Of a DNA stretch of 64,000 bases, positions 18,158 through 26,324 are shown piece after piece. Source of the stretch: Natronomonas marina (lineage in GTDB: Archaea > Halobacteriota > Halobacteria > Halobacteriales > Haloarculaceae). The stretch is taken from NCBI RefSeq assembly GCF_024298905.1, contig NZ_CP101154.1, positions 2,480,001-2,544,000 of the forward strand, in the 5' to 3' direction. Below the pieces are notes generated by a model. That model was given only the letters and a program-made list of their open reading frames with translations. It had not been told where the DNA came from and searched no databases. Numbering within the stretch: position 1 is the first letter of the stretch; each line of letters opens with the position of its first letter. A program made the position numbers and the translations under genes.

Positions 18158-18963
18158 CGGGCCGCCACCCCCGCACGGTGGGCGCTGGCCGACCCGTCAC
18201 CCACGGTCGAGACGCTGGCCTCGCCGTGGCCGCCCGGCGTCGGGGTCGGCGTCGATTCCTCGGTCACGTTCGCGCCTGCCGATTCGTACCACTCGTCGAA
18301 CTCCTCTTGCTCCATGACGACTATCTCACCGGTCATATCGGAATGGCCGCTGCCGCACAGTTCGTAGCACTTTATCGTGTAGCTGCCCGTCTCGTTTGCG
18401 ATGAACCAGGTGTGGGAGTACTCCCCCGGAATCGCGTCGGTCTTGACGCGGAGATCCGGGACGCCGAAGTTGTGCCAGACGTCGCCGGAGGTCACCGCCA
18501 GGCGTATCAGTTCCCCCCTCGGGACCCGCATCGTCCCCGTCGTCTCCACGCCGTTGGGGTACTCGTACTGCCAGATGAACTGGATGCCCGTCACGTCGAC
18601 CTCCATGTTCTGTTCGTCGGCCACGTCGCCGCTCGGTCCCTGCTCGACGTAGAGCAACAGCCCGTAGGAGTAGACCACGAGACTGATGACGATGATGGCG
18701 CTGAGCCCGAACGACAAAAAGAGCTTGCTGCTCTTGCCGCCCTCCTGTCCGGTCGGCAGTTCGCCGAGCTGTGGCGCGTCGAACTCCTCTCGGCCCTGGC
18801 CGTCGTCGCGGTTCTTGTATGCGTTGTACAGCGTGTACGAGACGACCACGACGCCGACGAGCGTGCCCACGACGAGGAAGACGAAGAACAGCTCGTTGAA
18901 CACCTCCGCCTGCGCCCGCCAATCCTCCGGGACCTGGTGTGCCAATGCGAGGGAATCTAACAT
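18154..18963 (-). CDS. Cytochrome c oxidase subunit II (CuA)
   Basis: 269 aa from the ATG at 18963; longer in-frame starts are unlikely because they run through the promoter region. Two N-terminal membrane helices (LFFVFLVVGTLVGVVVV and LSAIIVISLVVYSYG) are followed by a cupredoxin domain outside the membrane. The CuA ligands are visible as DVWHNFGVP and CYELCGSGHSDM. The C-terminus is a Thr/Pro/Gly/His-rich tail. It accepts electrons for the oxidase and is the first gene of the operon that runs down to 13908. Confidence 0.93.
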   Translation of the reverse strand: MLDSLALAHQVPEDWRAQAEVFNELFFVFLVVGTLVGVVVVSYTLYNAYKNRDDGQGREEFDAPQLGELPTGQEGGKSSKLFLSFGLSAIIVISLVVYSYGLLLYVEQGPSGDVADEQNMEVDVTGIQFIWQYEYPNGVETTGTMRVPRGELIRLAVTSGDVWHNFGVPDLRVKTDAIPGEYSHTWFIANETGSYTIKCYELCGSGHSDMTGEIVVMEQEEFDEWYESAGANVTEESTPTPTPGGHGEASVSTVGDGSASAHRAGVAAR

Positions 18964-19214
18964 GATAGTCGGTGACGTGGTACACGCTGGCGGCGAGATG
19001 TACTTAGCTTTTGCGTCCCGAAGATGCGGCGACACCCTCTCGCCCACCGGTGGTTTTAAGTGCTGGGATCGAAGCGTCGAACGGCGATCGCCGACGAAGA
19101 ACGATCGGAGGCCGAACGGCGGCGAACGATCACCTTTCGGGCCGACGGGTGCCACGGGGTGAGAGGACACACCAAGGTATTTGTACGTGCCCACGGACCA
19201 CACCCCAAGAAGCC

Positions 19215-19661
19215 ATGAGTACGCATCTGCTCGGCAGTACGGTGTTGATGGGACTGGTGTTCGGCGCGATATTCCTGGCGCTGTCCCGAATCGGCATCGC
19301 GGAATCGACGGACGGCGGCGAGGAGGGGATCGAGCCGTACACGGGCGTCACGGGGACGGCCGAGTCGGAGTCGCCGATGCGCCTCGGCGCCGTCTTCCTG
19401 GCGATTGCGCTCCTCGTCGGCGCGCTATCGGTTGGCGTCGTCGGCGGGATGGGAACCTCCGAGAGCCTCGCCCCTAGCCTGTTCGGTGCCATCGTGGGGC
19501 TCTTCGGACTCCTCCTCGTCGGGTTCCTCTTTGCGGGGAGCTACGTGCTGGCCAGACAGCACGGCCTGGGTCAGGCCCACGGCGTCGCCACCGGGCTCTT
19601 TCTCGTCGGCGGCGCTGGTATCCTCCTCATCGCGGCGAATCTGATGTTCGGAATCCCCTGA
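19215..19661 (+). CDS. Membrane protein next to oxidase genes, function unknown
   Basis: 148 aa from the ATG at 19215. Four helices: one at the N-terminus, then an acidic loop of ~40 residues, then three more with Gly-rich faces. It is divergent from the oxidase operon, sharing the 250-bp intergenic region. A His in LARQHGLGQAHGVATG sits at the membrane edge of the last helix pair. I recognise no motif. The stop abuts the stop of the convergent SelW-like gene. Confidence 0.72.
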   Translation: MSTHLLGSTVLMGLVFGAIFLALSRIGIAESTDGGEEGIEPYTGVTGTAESESPMRLGAVFLAIALLVGALSVGVVGGMGTSESLAPSLFGAIVGLFGLLLVGFLFAGSYVLARQHGLGQAHGVATGLFLVGGAGILLIAANLMFGIP

Positions 19662-19892
19662 CTACAGTTCCGCCCGGACGCGACGCGTTATCTCGTCGAC
19701 GTCGTACTCGTCGGACTCCTTGTCGAAGACGACGGCGTCGTCGACGCGTACCTCGAAGACGCCGTGGGCGCCCGTCACGAGTGAGACGCGGTCGACGTCC
19801 TCGCCGAACGTCGACAAGAGCGCCTCGGCGAGGTCGCTCGCGCGGTTCAGGAAACCACATGGGACGCAGTACTCTATCTCGACGTCGGCCAT
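19662..19892 (-). CDS. SelT/SelW/SelH (Rdx) family thiol protein
   Basis: 76 aa from the ATG at 19892. Thioredoxin-like small fold with the family's N-terminal redox motif IEYCVPCGF (CxxC) right after the first strand, then the helix LNRASDLAEALLSTFGED and GVFEVRVDD. In selenoprotein W relatives the second position is Sec; here it is Cys. Its position between oxidase genes and a CxxC membrane protein suggests a thiol-redox role in oxidase or metal-site assembly, which is inference. Confidence 0.85.
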   Translation of the reverse strand: MADVEIEYCVPCGFLNRASDLAEALLSTFGEDVDRVSLVTGAHGVFEVRVDDAVVFDKESDEYDVDEITRRVRAEL

Positions 19893-19923
19893 ACACCGGG
19901 TACGGTCCTCTCGGGTGTTATCA

Positions 19924-20577
19924 CTACCGGCCCGGAACGCCGGGGCGGACCGACAGCAGGACCACGGTGACGACGAAGACGACGGTGCCGACGGCGTAGG
20001 TCTGTGCAGAGGCCGCCGCCGCCAGCGCCGCGCCGCCGCCCAGGAAGCCGCCCAGCACGGACGCGACGACCGGCAGCGTACAGGAGACACACGAGAGGAG
20101 TCCGAGGAGACCGCCGGCCAGGACCCCCTTCGCCTCGATGGCCGTCAGGTAGACCAGATACGACAGCACGGCGTAGCCGAACGCCGTGAAGGGGACGACT
20201 GCGACCCGCACCGTCCGCCCGCCGTACAGCAGCGCGGGGTTCCACCCCGGCGGCAGTTGGGTGACCTGGACCGACAGCCCGGTCGCCGGGGCACCGCCCG
20301 GCCCGGCCAGCCCGCCGACCACCGCCAGGACACCGAAGTAGACGGCCGCGACGGACCCGGCGGCGAGTCGGGTCCGGTCGGAGGCGGGCGGCCGCGGCGT
20401 CCGCAACAGTGCCCACGCGCCGACGGTGAGCCAGACGACCGGGACCGCCCAGTAGTACGTCGGCGTCCGGCCGGCCAACAGCGCGTACAGCAACAGCAGG
20501 AGGACGAGCGTGTTGGCGACGACGGCGGTGTAGAGGAGCGTCTGCCGGTCGTCCACGAGGGCCTCGAGGCGGGACAT
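19924..20577 (-). CDS. Membrane protein with intramembrane CxxC (SCVSCT), linked to heme synthase
   Basis: 217 aa from the ATG at 20577. About seven helices. Near residue 165 it carries GLLSCVSCTLPVVASVLGG, the same motif as the protein at 13908-14606, and both also share LLYGGRTV/LVYGGHTV and SYLVYLT/SYLLYVT, so they are paralogues. Its start overlaps the stop of the CtaA-CtaB fusion gene (shared base in TGATG), so translation is coupled. The tie to heme A/O synthesis is by context only. Confidence 0.78.
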   Translation of the reverse strand: MSRLEALVDDRQTLLYTAVVANTLVLLLLLYALLAGRTPTYYWAVPVVWLTVGAWALLRTPRPPASDRTRLAAGSVAAVYFGVLAVVGGLAGPGGAPATGLSVQVTQLPPGWNPALLYGGRTVRVAVVPFTAFGYAVLSYLVYLTAIEAKGVLAGGLLGLLSCVSCTLPVVASVLGGFLGGGAALAAAASAQTYAVGTVVFVVTVVLLSVRPGVPGR

Positions 20578-21947
20578 CACACCGCGAGCGCGTCGACGAC
20601 GACCGCGACCAGGAGCAGGCCGAGGTAGGCGTTCGATGCGTGGAAAGCACGGAACGCAGCCGACTCGGTCCGTTCGCGGTGGAGTCTCACGACCGCCCAC
20701 AGGAAGACCCCGCCGAGCGTGACCGTCACGGCCGCGTAGAGCCACCCGAGCCCCGACAGCGCCGACAGCGCACTGGCGGCGAGCAGCGTCGCCCCGAGGT
20801 ACAGCAGGATGTGCTTTCGGGTCTCCGTCTCGCCGCGAACGACGGGCATCATCGGGAAGCCGCCGCGCTCGTAGTCGTCCTTGTACGCCAGCGCGAGGTT
20901 GTAGAAGTGCGCCGGCGTCCACAGGAAGATGACGCCGGCCAGCACGACCCCGGTGACGCCGAGCGTCCCCGCGACGGCCGCGTAGCCGATGAGGGCCGGC
21001 AGCGCGCCCGCCGCACCGCCGATGACGGTGTTCTGGACGGTGTTGGGCTTCAGCATCAGCGTGTAGACGACGCTGTAGAAGGCGATGGCGGCCAGGCCGA
21101 GCGCGGCGACCAGCAGGTTCACCGAGAGGAACGCCCCCAGCGCGGCGACGGTCAACAGGCCGCCGAACGCGAAGGCGTTCCGGACGGGGACGACGTGGGT
21201 CGCCACCGGCCGGTCGGCGGTCCGCTCCATCCGGCGGTCGATGTCCCGCTCGAGGACGTGGTTGAAGGTACCCGAGGCGCCGATGGCGAGGATGCCGCCG
21301 CCCAGCGTTGCGAGGACGGTCCGCACCGTCGGCGTCCCGGCCAGCGCCATGCCGGCCCCCGCGACCAGACAGAGCAGCCACATCAGCCGGGGCTTCATCA
21401 ACTGGAAGTACGCCCACGCGGTCGCCCTGACCCGCCGGAGCCCGTCGAGGTCCGACAGCGGCGCCGGTTCCGGCACGGGCTCGTCGAGGGCCGGGTCCGG
21501 GTCGGGCGTCCTCGCGGGGGCGTCGTCGGTCCCGGTCTCGGCTTCGAGGTGCCAGGCCAAAGCGAGCACGAGCGCCGCGAAGATGGCCATCGCCACGGCG
21601 AGGTGGAGACCGGCGACGCCGCCGCCGGACGCGACCAGCGCACCGAAGCCCGCCTGCACGGGATAGAGTACGACCGCGGTACCGAGGGCGGCACGGCTCC
21701 GACCGCCGAGGTCCGACCACGCGAAAACGGCGGTGACGGCGACCAGCAGGCCGACGATGGCGGCGGCCAGGCGGTGAGCGAGTACGACCGCGACGGCCGG
21801 CGAGGAGACGTCGCCGCCGCAGGCCGGCCAGCCGGAACAGGCCGCGGCGGCGTCGGCCAGCGCCGCGGTCGCCCCCACCACGACCAGCACGTAGACGCCG
21901 ACGGTCGCCGCCGCGAGAAGCGCCGTCGCCGAGGGCTGGCGGTCCAT
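20577..21947 (-). CDS. ctaB: Heme O synthase fused to an N-terminal heme A synthase-like half (CtaA-CtaB)
   Basis: 456 aa. Residues ~1-145 form a four-helix CtaA/COX15-like half with a Cys pair in CSGWPAC, HR in VVLAHRLAAA and a second His in VAGLHLAVAM, matching heme-ligand positions of the family. An acidic Pro-rich linker (~150-185) leads to a UbiA-type CtaB domain with YFQLMKPR, the Asp-rich site NHVLERDIDRRMERT and a second site LALAYKDDYERGG. CtaB farnesylates heme B to heme O and CtaA oxidises it to heme A. This supplies the oxidases encoded on both sides. Confidence 0.9.
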   Translation of the reverse strand: MDRQPSATALLAAATVGVYVLVVVGATAALADAAAACSGWPACGGDVSSPAVAVVLAHRLAAAIVGLLVAVTAVFAWSDLGGRSRAALGTAVVLYPVQAGFGALVASGGGVAGLHLAVAMAIFAALVLALAWHLEAETGTDDAPARTPDPDPALDEPVPEPAPLSDLDGLRRVRATAWAYFQLMKPRLMWLLCLVAGAGMALAGTPTVRTVLATLGGGILAIGASGTFNHVLERDIDRRMERTADRPVATHVVPVRNAFAFGGLLTVAALGAFLSVNLLVAALGLAAIAFYSVVYTLMLKPNTVQNTVIGGAAGALPALIGYAAVAGTLGVTGVVLAGVIFLWTPAHFYNLALAYKDDYERGGFPMMPVVRGETETRKHILLYLGATLLAASALSALSGLGWLYAAVTVTLGGVFLWAVVRLHRERTESAAFRAFHASNAYLGLLLVAVVVDALAV

Positions 21948-22013
21948 AAGTCGTCCTTATTCTGCGCGCACTTAGACCCCGTGTTTCCGAACGCGCTCGG
22001 GGGAAGTCAGCAA

Positions 22014-22023
22014 CTATTTACTT
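22014..22023 (+). promoter_or_regulatory. TATA box for cytochrome oxidase subunit II gene
   Basis: CTATTTACTT lies about 27 nt upstream of the ATG at 22046, the spacing expected for an archaeal promoter giving a leaderless or nearly leaderless mRNA. Confidence 0.45.
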
Positions 22024-22045
22024 CGGTGTTCCATAGCTGCCGTCA

Positions 22046-22882
22046 ATGAGAGCGACGCGTCTCGTCCATGCGGCACTCGGGGTCGCGCTTCTCGTCGTGG
22101 CGTCGACACCGGTCGCCGCCCAGACGAAGAACATCGAGTTGATCAGCGACCTGAACCTGACGCTTCTGTACGCCGCTATCCCCATCACCATCCTCGTCGA
22201 GGCCATCCTCATCTACGCCGTCGTCAAGTTCCGGAACAACGACGACCCGGACCCGACGCGCGAGAACCGCCGCCTCGAGATTACCTGGACGGTCGCGACC
22301 GCCATCGTCCTGCTGTTCGTCGGCTTCGCCTCCTATCAGGTGCTGGCCGTCGAGGTCGTCGGCAACCCCATCCCCGGCGACGAGGAGCGGGTCGAGCCGA
22401 CCGTCTCCGAGGACCTCGAGGGCGCCGCCGGCCCCTACGAGTCCGAGGACGACGCCGTCGAAATCGAGCTTCGCGCGTTCCGCTACGGCTGGGAGGCCAT
22501 CTACGAGGGTACCGAGGTCACGACGAACAACGAGATACGGATCCCGACCGACCGACCGGTCTACATCCACGTCATCTCCGAGGACTGGCTCCACATGCTG
22601 TCGGCGCCCGACCTCGGTCTCAAGCAGAGCGCCTTCCCCGGCGAGTACAACACCATCAAGACGGTCGCCAACGAGGAGGGCAACCACCAGTTCTACTGCA
22701 CCGAGTACTGCGGCGTCGGCCACTCCCAGATGAACGGCGAGTTCATCGTGATGGGCGGCGAGGAGTACGACCAGTGGCTGGCCGACCAGCAGGAGGCCGC
22801 CGAGTCCGGCGGCCAGGGCAGCGGCAACGCGACCAACGGCACCGAAGCCACCCCGACGCCGACCCCGACGCCGGCCGCCTGA
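22046..22882 (+). CDS. coxB: Cytochrome c oxidase subunit II (second copy)
   Basis: 278 aa. Signal peptide (residues ~1-26, ending STPVAAQ), two helices (LLYAAIPITILVEAILIYAV and ATAIVLLFVGFASYQVLAV), then a cupredoxin domain with CuA ligands EDWLHMLSAPDLG and CTEYCGVGHSQM. The C-terminus is a Thr-Pro repeat tail. It is only distantly similar to the subunit II at 18154-18963, so the window encodes two different oxidase subunit IIs. Subunit III follows 81 bp downstream, but no subunit I follows. Confidence 0.92.
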   Translation: MRATRLVHAALGVALLVVASTPVAAQTKNIELISDLNLTLLYAAIPITILVEAILIYAVVKFRNNDDPDPTRENRRLEITWTVATAIVLLFVGFASYQVLAVEVVGNPIPGDEERVEPTVSEDLEGAAGPYESEDDAVEIELRAFRYGWEAIYEGTEVTTNNEIRIPTDRPVYIHVISEDWLHMLSAPDLGLKQSAFPGEYNTIKTVANEEGNHQFYCTEYCGVGHSQMNGEFIVMGGEEYDQWLADQQEAAESGGQGSGNATNGTEATPTPTPTPAA

Positions 22883-22931
22883 GGCGCCCGGTGACGGTCC
22901 CCTTCCGGCCGCCGTCGGTCGGCTTTGAGAG

Positions 22932-22943
22932 GGTTTTTATCGC
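22932..22943 (+). promoter_or_regulatory. Possible TATA box for coxC
   Basis: GGTTTTTATCGC lies ~25-30 nt before the ATG at 22964. It allows coxC to be transcribed separately from the upstream subunit II gene. Confidence 0.4.
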
Positions 22944-22963
22944 TTCACTCGAATGGTCCCGGT

Positions 22964-23830
22964 ATGAGCGTTGACCACGACGAGGGCCACGGGGGCCACG
23001 ACCACCACCTGCCCGCGGTCGAGGACTGGCCGAAGGGGTTCGGTGAGGCCTCCTGGTGGCCGTTCATCACGGCACTGGGCGGCAGCGGCTTCTACATCGG
23101 TGCGGCGCTGTTCGTGCTCGGACAGAACGACATTCTCAGCCCCGCCGTCGGCGCAGGCGTGTTCATCCTCAGCTCCGTCGCCTTCCTCGTCGGGCTGTAC
23201 GGCTGGCTCTACCACGCCTTCATCGTGAACTTCTGGGAGGGCGAGGCCGAGGATTACGGCTTCCCGCTGAAACTGACGATGCTGCTGTTTCTCGCCACCG
23301 AGGTGGCCACCTTCGGCGCCGGCTTCATGTACTACTTCTTCGTCCGCGGCTCCAGCGTCTGGAGCGAGGAGGCGCTGCCCGAACTCGTCGTCTCCGGGGA
23401 CATCCTCAGTTCGCTCGTCGTCGTGAACACGCTCATCCTGATCGCGAGTTCGTTCACGATGCACTACGCCCACCACGCGCTGCTGAAGGACGACCGAACC
23501 CGGTTCGTCCGCCTGCTCGGCGTGACGCTGCTTCTCGGGTTCGTCTTCCTGCTCGGGCAGGTCTACGAGTACTACGAGTTCATCGTCCACGAGGGCTTCA
23601 CCATCACCGAGGGCGCCTACGGGTCGGCCTTCTACGGGCTGACGGGCCTCCACGGCCTCCACGTCAGCCTCGGGGCCGTCCTGCTCGCCATCGTCTTCGT
23701 CCGGGCGCTGTACGGCCAGTACTCCGCCGAGAAACACACCTCCGTCAGCACCGTCTCGATGTACTGGCACTTCGTCGACGTCGTCTGGGTCTTCCTCGTC
23801 GTCGTGCTGTACGCCGGCGCCATCGTCTGA
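22964..23830 (+). CDS. coxC: Cytochrome c oxidase subunit III
   Basis: 288 aa from the ATG at 22964; an in-frame start at 22925 is unlikely because it would include the promoter. A His-rich N-terminus (DEGHGGHDHHLP) precedes seven helices. Family features include LFLATEVATFGAGFMYYFFVR, TGLHGLHVSLGAVLL and the last-helix WHFVDVVWVFLVVVLY. Subunit III stabilises the oxidase core. It follows a subunit II gene but lacks a neighbouring subunit I. A conserved intergenic element begins at the first base after its stop. Confidence 0.93.
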   Translation: MSVDHDEGHGGHDHHLPAVEDWPKGFGEASWWPFITALGGSGFYIGAALFVLGQNDILSPAVGAGVFILSSVAFLVGLYGWLYHAFIVNFWEGEAEDYGFPLKLTMLLFLATEVATFGAGFMYYFFVRGSSVWSEEALPELVVSGDILSSLVVVNTLILIASSFTMHYAHHALLKDDRTRFVRLLGVTLLLGFVFLLGQVYEYYEFIVHEGFTITEGAYGSAFYGLTGLHGLHVSLGAVLLAIVFVRALYGQYSAEKHTSVSTVSMYWHFVDVVWVFLVVVLYAGAIV

Positions 23831-23956
23831 ACACCCACTTTTTACACGACCCCCTCGCTGCGCGAGGGGGTTGCGTGGCGGCATGGCCGCCACGACCATT
23901 CGGCGGCGGCCTGTGGCCGCCGCCCGCGGCAAAAACGTGGGGAAAATATGCGCGCG
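23831..23956 (+). repeat. Stop-abutting intergenic element, copy A (three perfect hairpins)
   Basis: The first 25 bases (23831-23855) and the last 29 (23928-23956) are identical to the ends of a second element at 41558-41620 on the opposite strand. Between them are three perfect hairpins, each with a 3-nt loop: 23850-23870 (9-bp stem), 23875-23893 (8-bp stem) and 23902-23924 (10-bp stem). It begins at the first base after the coxC stop codon and contains a T5 tract at 23839-23843, so part of it may act as a terminator. The copy B middle has only one 7-bp hairpin. Confidence 0.8.
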
Positions 23957-24047
23957 TGCTCCTGTGGCGCCCGCAGTTGTGGCACGATAGTCGAACGGCA
24001 CGGCCGATTCCGCAACCCTCACCAACGACAGGTGCCTACCATCGGTG

Positions 24048-25415
24048 ATGAGCCGCCGCCGTCGTCTCGCGCTCGCCACCCTAGGGGTCCTGATCGCCGT
24101 CGCCACGCCCGCGGCCGCCCACGGGGCCGGCCTCGCGGGGGCGTCGACCCGCTCGCTCGACGTCCCGACCTGGCTCTTCCTGACGACCGGCGGCGGCGTC
24201 GTCGGCGCCTCCTTCCTGCTCGCGTCGTTCGTCACCGACCGATCGTTCGTCCGCCGGGTTCACGGCTGGCGCCGCGGCAGCAGCCCCCCCCTCGAAGGGC
24301 TCGTCCGCTCGGGGCTGCGCCTGTTCGGCGTCGCCGGCCTGCTGTTCGTGCTGGCGGTCGGGTTCTTCGGCCCGCCGACGCCGACCCGCAACGCCGCCGT
24401 GCTGGTCGTGTGGGTCGGCTGGTGGTCCGGCTACACGATGAGCACCTACCTCGTCGGCAACACCTGGCCCGCCCTGAACCCCTGGCGCACGGTGGCGTCG
24501 GCGCTGCCGTCGCTGGGGTGGCGCTACCCCGAGCGACTGGACGCCTGGCCCAGCGTCGCCGGCCTCCTCGGACTCGTCTGGCTGGAGGTGGTCAGCCCCG
24601 TCGCCGACCGCCCCCGGTTCCTGGCCGGCGTCGTCGCCGTCTACACCGCCGTGACGCTGGCCGGCGCCGTCGCCTTCGGCGCCGACACCTGGTTTCGGCG
24701 GGTCGACCCAATCGCCCGCGTCTTCCGGTACTTCGGCCGGCTCGCGCCGCTGTACTACGACGGGGGCGTCCGCGTCCGGCTGCCCGGCGTCGGTCTCGAC
24801 GCGCCGAAACTCGTCACCTCGCGGGCCGAGGTGGCCTTCGTCGTCGCGGTCCTGTGGGTGACGACCTACGACGGCCTCGTGGCGACGCCGCTGTGGCGCG
24901 GGGCCGCCGTCGCCGCCGTCGAGGCCGGCGTCCCGCCGGCGCTCCTGTACCCCGCGGCCCTGGTCGTCGGCTACCTCCTCGTCCTCGGCGTCTACGCGCT
25001 CGCGGTCCGCTACAGCAAGCGGACCGCCCGGACCTACCTCCCGGCGGACGCGCTCGCTCGCCGGTTCGCGCCGCCACTCCTGGCCATCGCCGCCGGCTAC
25101 CACCTCGCGCACTTCCTGGGGTACTTCCTCGAGCTGTCGCCGGCGCTCCTCGGCGCGATTGTGGCGCCGCTCGGCCCGCCGGCCCCCGTCGCGCTCGTGT
25201 TGCCCGGCTGGTTCGGCGGCGTCGAACTCGGCGCGGTCGTCCTCGGGCACCTGCTGGCCATCTGGGTCGCCCACGCCGCCGCCTACGAGGTGTTCCCCGG
25301 CAAGCTACAGGCCGTCCGCAGCCAGTACGGGATCACCGCTGCGATGGTCTGCTACACGATGGCCAGCCTCTGGATCGTCTCACAACCGTACTCGGTTCCT
25401 CCCTACGTCTCATGA
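24048..25415 (+). CDS. Large multipass membrane protein, function unknown
   Basis: 455 aa from the ATG at 24048 (a GTG directly before it is also possible). A signal-like N-terminus (LALATLGVLIAVATPAAAHG) precedes about ten helices. Notable conserved-looking elements are LVGNTWPALNPWRTV, AAGYHLAHFLGYFLE and VLGHLLAIWVAHAAAYEVF, with several histidines in helices. No family function is known to me. It follows the oxidase subunit III gene and overlaps the C2H2 zinc-finger gene by 4 bp (ATGA). Confidence 0.75.
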   Translation: MSRRRRLALATLGVLIAVATPAAAHGAGLAGASTRSLDVPTWLFLTTGGGVVGASFLLASFVTDRSFVRRVHGWRRGSSPPLEGLVRSGLRLFGVAGLLFVLAVGFFGPPTPTRNAAVLVVWVGWWSGYTMSTYLVGNTWPALNPWRTVASALPSLGWRYPERLDAWPSVAGLLGLVWLEVVSPVADRPRFLAGVVAVYTAVTLAGAVAFGADTWFRRVDPIARVFRYFGRLAPLYYDGGVRVRLPGVGLDAPKLVTSRAEVAFVVAVLWVTTYDGLVATPLWRGAAVAAVEAGVPPALLYPAALVVGYLLVLGVYALAVRYSKRTARTYLPADALARRFAPPLLAIAAGYHLAHFLGYFLELSPALLGAIVAPLGPPAPVALVLPGWFGGVELGAVVLGHLLAIWVAHAAAYEVFPGKLQAVRSQYGITAAMVCYTMASLWIVSQPYSVPPYVS

Positions 25416-25702
25416 CCGGCGATGGATCGCGGCCGGCCGGCGACAGGGACGCCCCGCCCGCCGAGGCGCCGTCGGAGCCGGCGGTCTGTGCGTACTGCGG
25501 GGACCGATTCGTCGATACACGGCTGTTGGCGCTGCACCGCGGGCTGACCCACTCCGGGCGCCTCACCGACGACGAGCGAGCGGCCTACCGCGAGGCCCGC
25601 GCCGACGAACGGGACGAACTGCGGCTCTTCCGGCTGAAGGCACTGGGGGCCCTGCTCGTCGTCTACTTCGGGTTCATTTTCGTCTACGCGTTCGTGCTGT
25701 GA
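25412..25702 (+). CDS. C2H2-type zinc-finger protein with C-terminal membrane helix
   Basis: 96 aa from the ATG at 25412. Residues ~29-52 form a C2H2 finger, CAYCGDRF...LALHRGLTH (C-x2-C-x12-H-x4-H). A charged helix (DERAAYREARADERDEL) follows, then a C-terminal membrane helix (GALLVVYFGFIFVYAFVL). Single C2H2 fingers tethered to the membrane are known among haloarchaeal small proteins, without assigned function. Its 4-bp overlap with the upstream membrane protein gene implies coupled expression. Confidence 0.8.
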   Translation: MTGDGSRPAGDRDAPPAEAPSEPAVCAYCGDRFVDTRLLALHRGLTHSGRLTDDERAAYREARADERDELRLFRLKALGALLVVYFGFIFVYAFVL

Positions 25703-25794
25703 CCCGGCTTTCGTACGGGCGCCCCCGGCCGTACCACGCCCCCGTCGCCGCGAACCGGTCCGTCGACGGCCGACGCTGGCCGGGAGGAACTACA

Positions 25795-25908
25795 TCAAAC
25801 CGCGGTCAACACGAGAATCAGCCCGGTTGCCGCCATGAGAACTGCGACGCCGACCAACACGAGCAGGAAGTACTCCTTCTCCGTGAACTCCCGGGTGGCC
25901 TCGGCCAT
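25795..25908 (-). CDS. 37-aa single-span membrane protein
   Basis: From the ATG at 25908 to TAA/TGA ending at 25795. The product starts MAEATREFTEKEYF and then has one hydrophobic helix of ~21 residues to the C-terminus. The charged N-terminus with Glu/Lys and the clean helix are typical of genuine haloarchaeal micro-membrane proteins. The function is unknown. It is divergent from the gene at 26003. Confidence 0.6.
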   Translation of the reverse strand: MAEATREFTEKEYFLLVLVGVAVLMAATGLILVLTAV

Positions 25909-26002
25909 ACGGCGCGTTGGAAGCGGCGGGACAAAAGGCGCGCGGTTTCGGCGCCGAGTCGATTGGGAAACGCTCATCGCCGACGAGGTCGTACGGACGG
26001 GC

Positions 26003-26266
26003 GTGACCGAGACAGAACGGGCCTCGGGCTTCGGCGGAAGTCGGATCATCCTGACGCTGTACGCCGTCGTCGTCGCCATCGCGGGGCTGATGGGCGCCGT
26101 CATCGGCAGCATGGGACTGCGGGACCTCGAAGCCGTCTCCTTTCTGGGACTGGTGACCTTCCAGCCCACGCCGCTCGGCCTCGCGGCCTTCGGCGTCTCG
26201 ACCATCGGAACCTTCCTCGGAGTCCTGCTCGTCCTCGTCGTTTTCGTCTCCCGGCGGTACGCCTGA
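26003..26266 (+). CDS. Small two-helix membrane protein (resembles DUF7520-type)
   Basis: 87 aa with GTG start at 26003 (VTETERASG); the frame is open farther upstream, but that part would run through the 37-aa gene's promoter and lacks protein-like composition. It has two helices, ILTLYAVVVAIAGLMGAVIG and STIGTFLGVLLVLVVFV, and ends SRRYA. I recall similar small haloarchaeal proteins of unknown function found near oxidase genes, but this is memory, not a search. Confidence 0.6.
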   Translation: MTETERASGFGGSRIILTLYAVVVAIAGLMGAVIGSMGLRDLEAVSFLGLVTFQPTPLGLAAFGVSTIGTFLGVLLVLVVFVSRRYA

Positions 26267-26324
26267 CGGAACCGACTCGGGCGGAGACGAAGCTTCTTTT
26301 CGACGCGTCACCAACGTGACGGAT

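Noticed and set aside
16445-18367. 640-codon plus-strand open frame
   Set aside because: It is antisense to the cytochrome oxidase I/III gene. Its low-complexity His/Asp/Arg/Glu runs are the complement of real codons.
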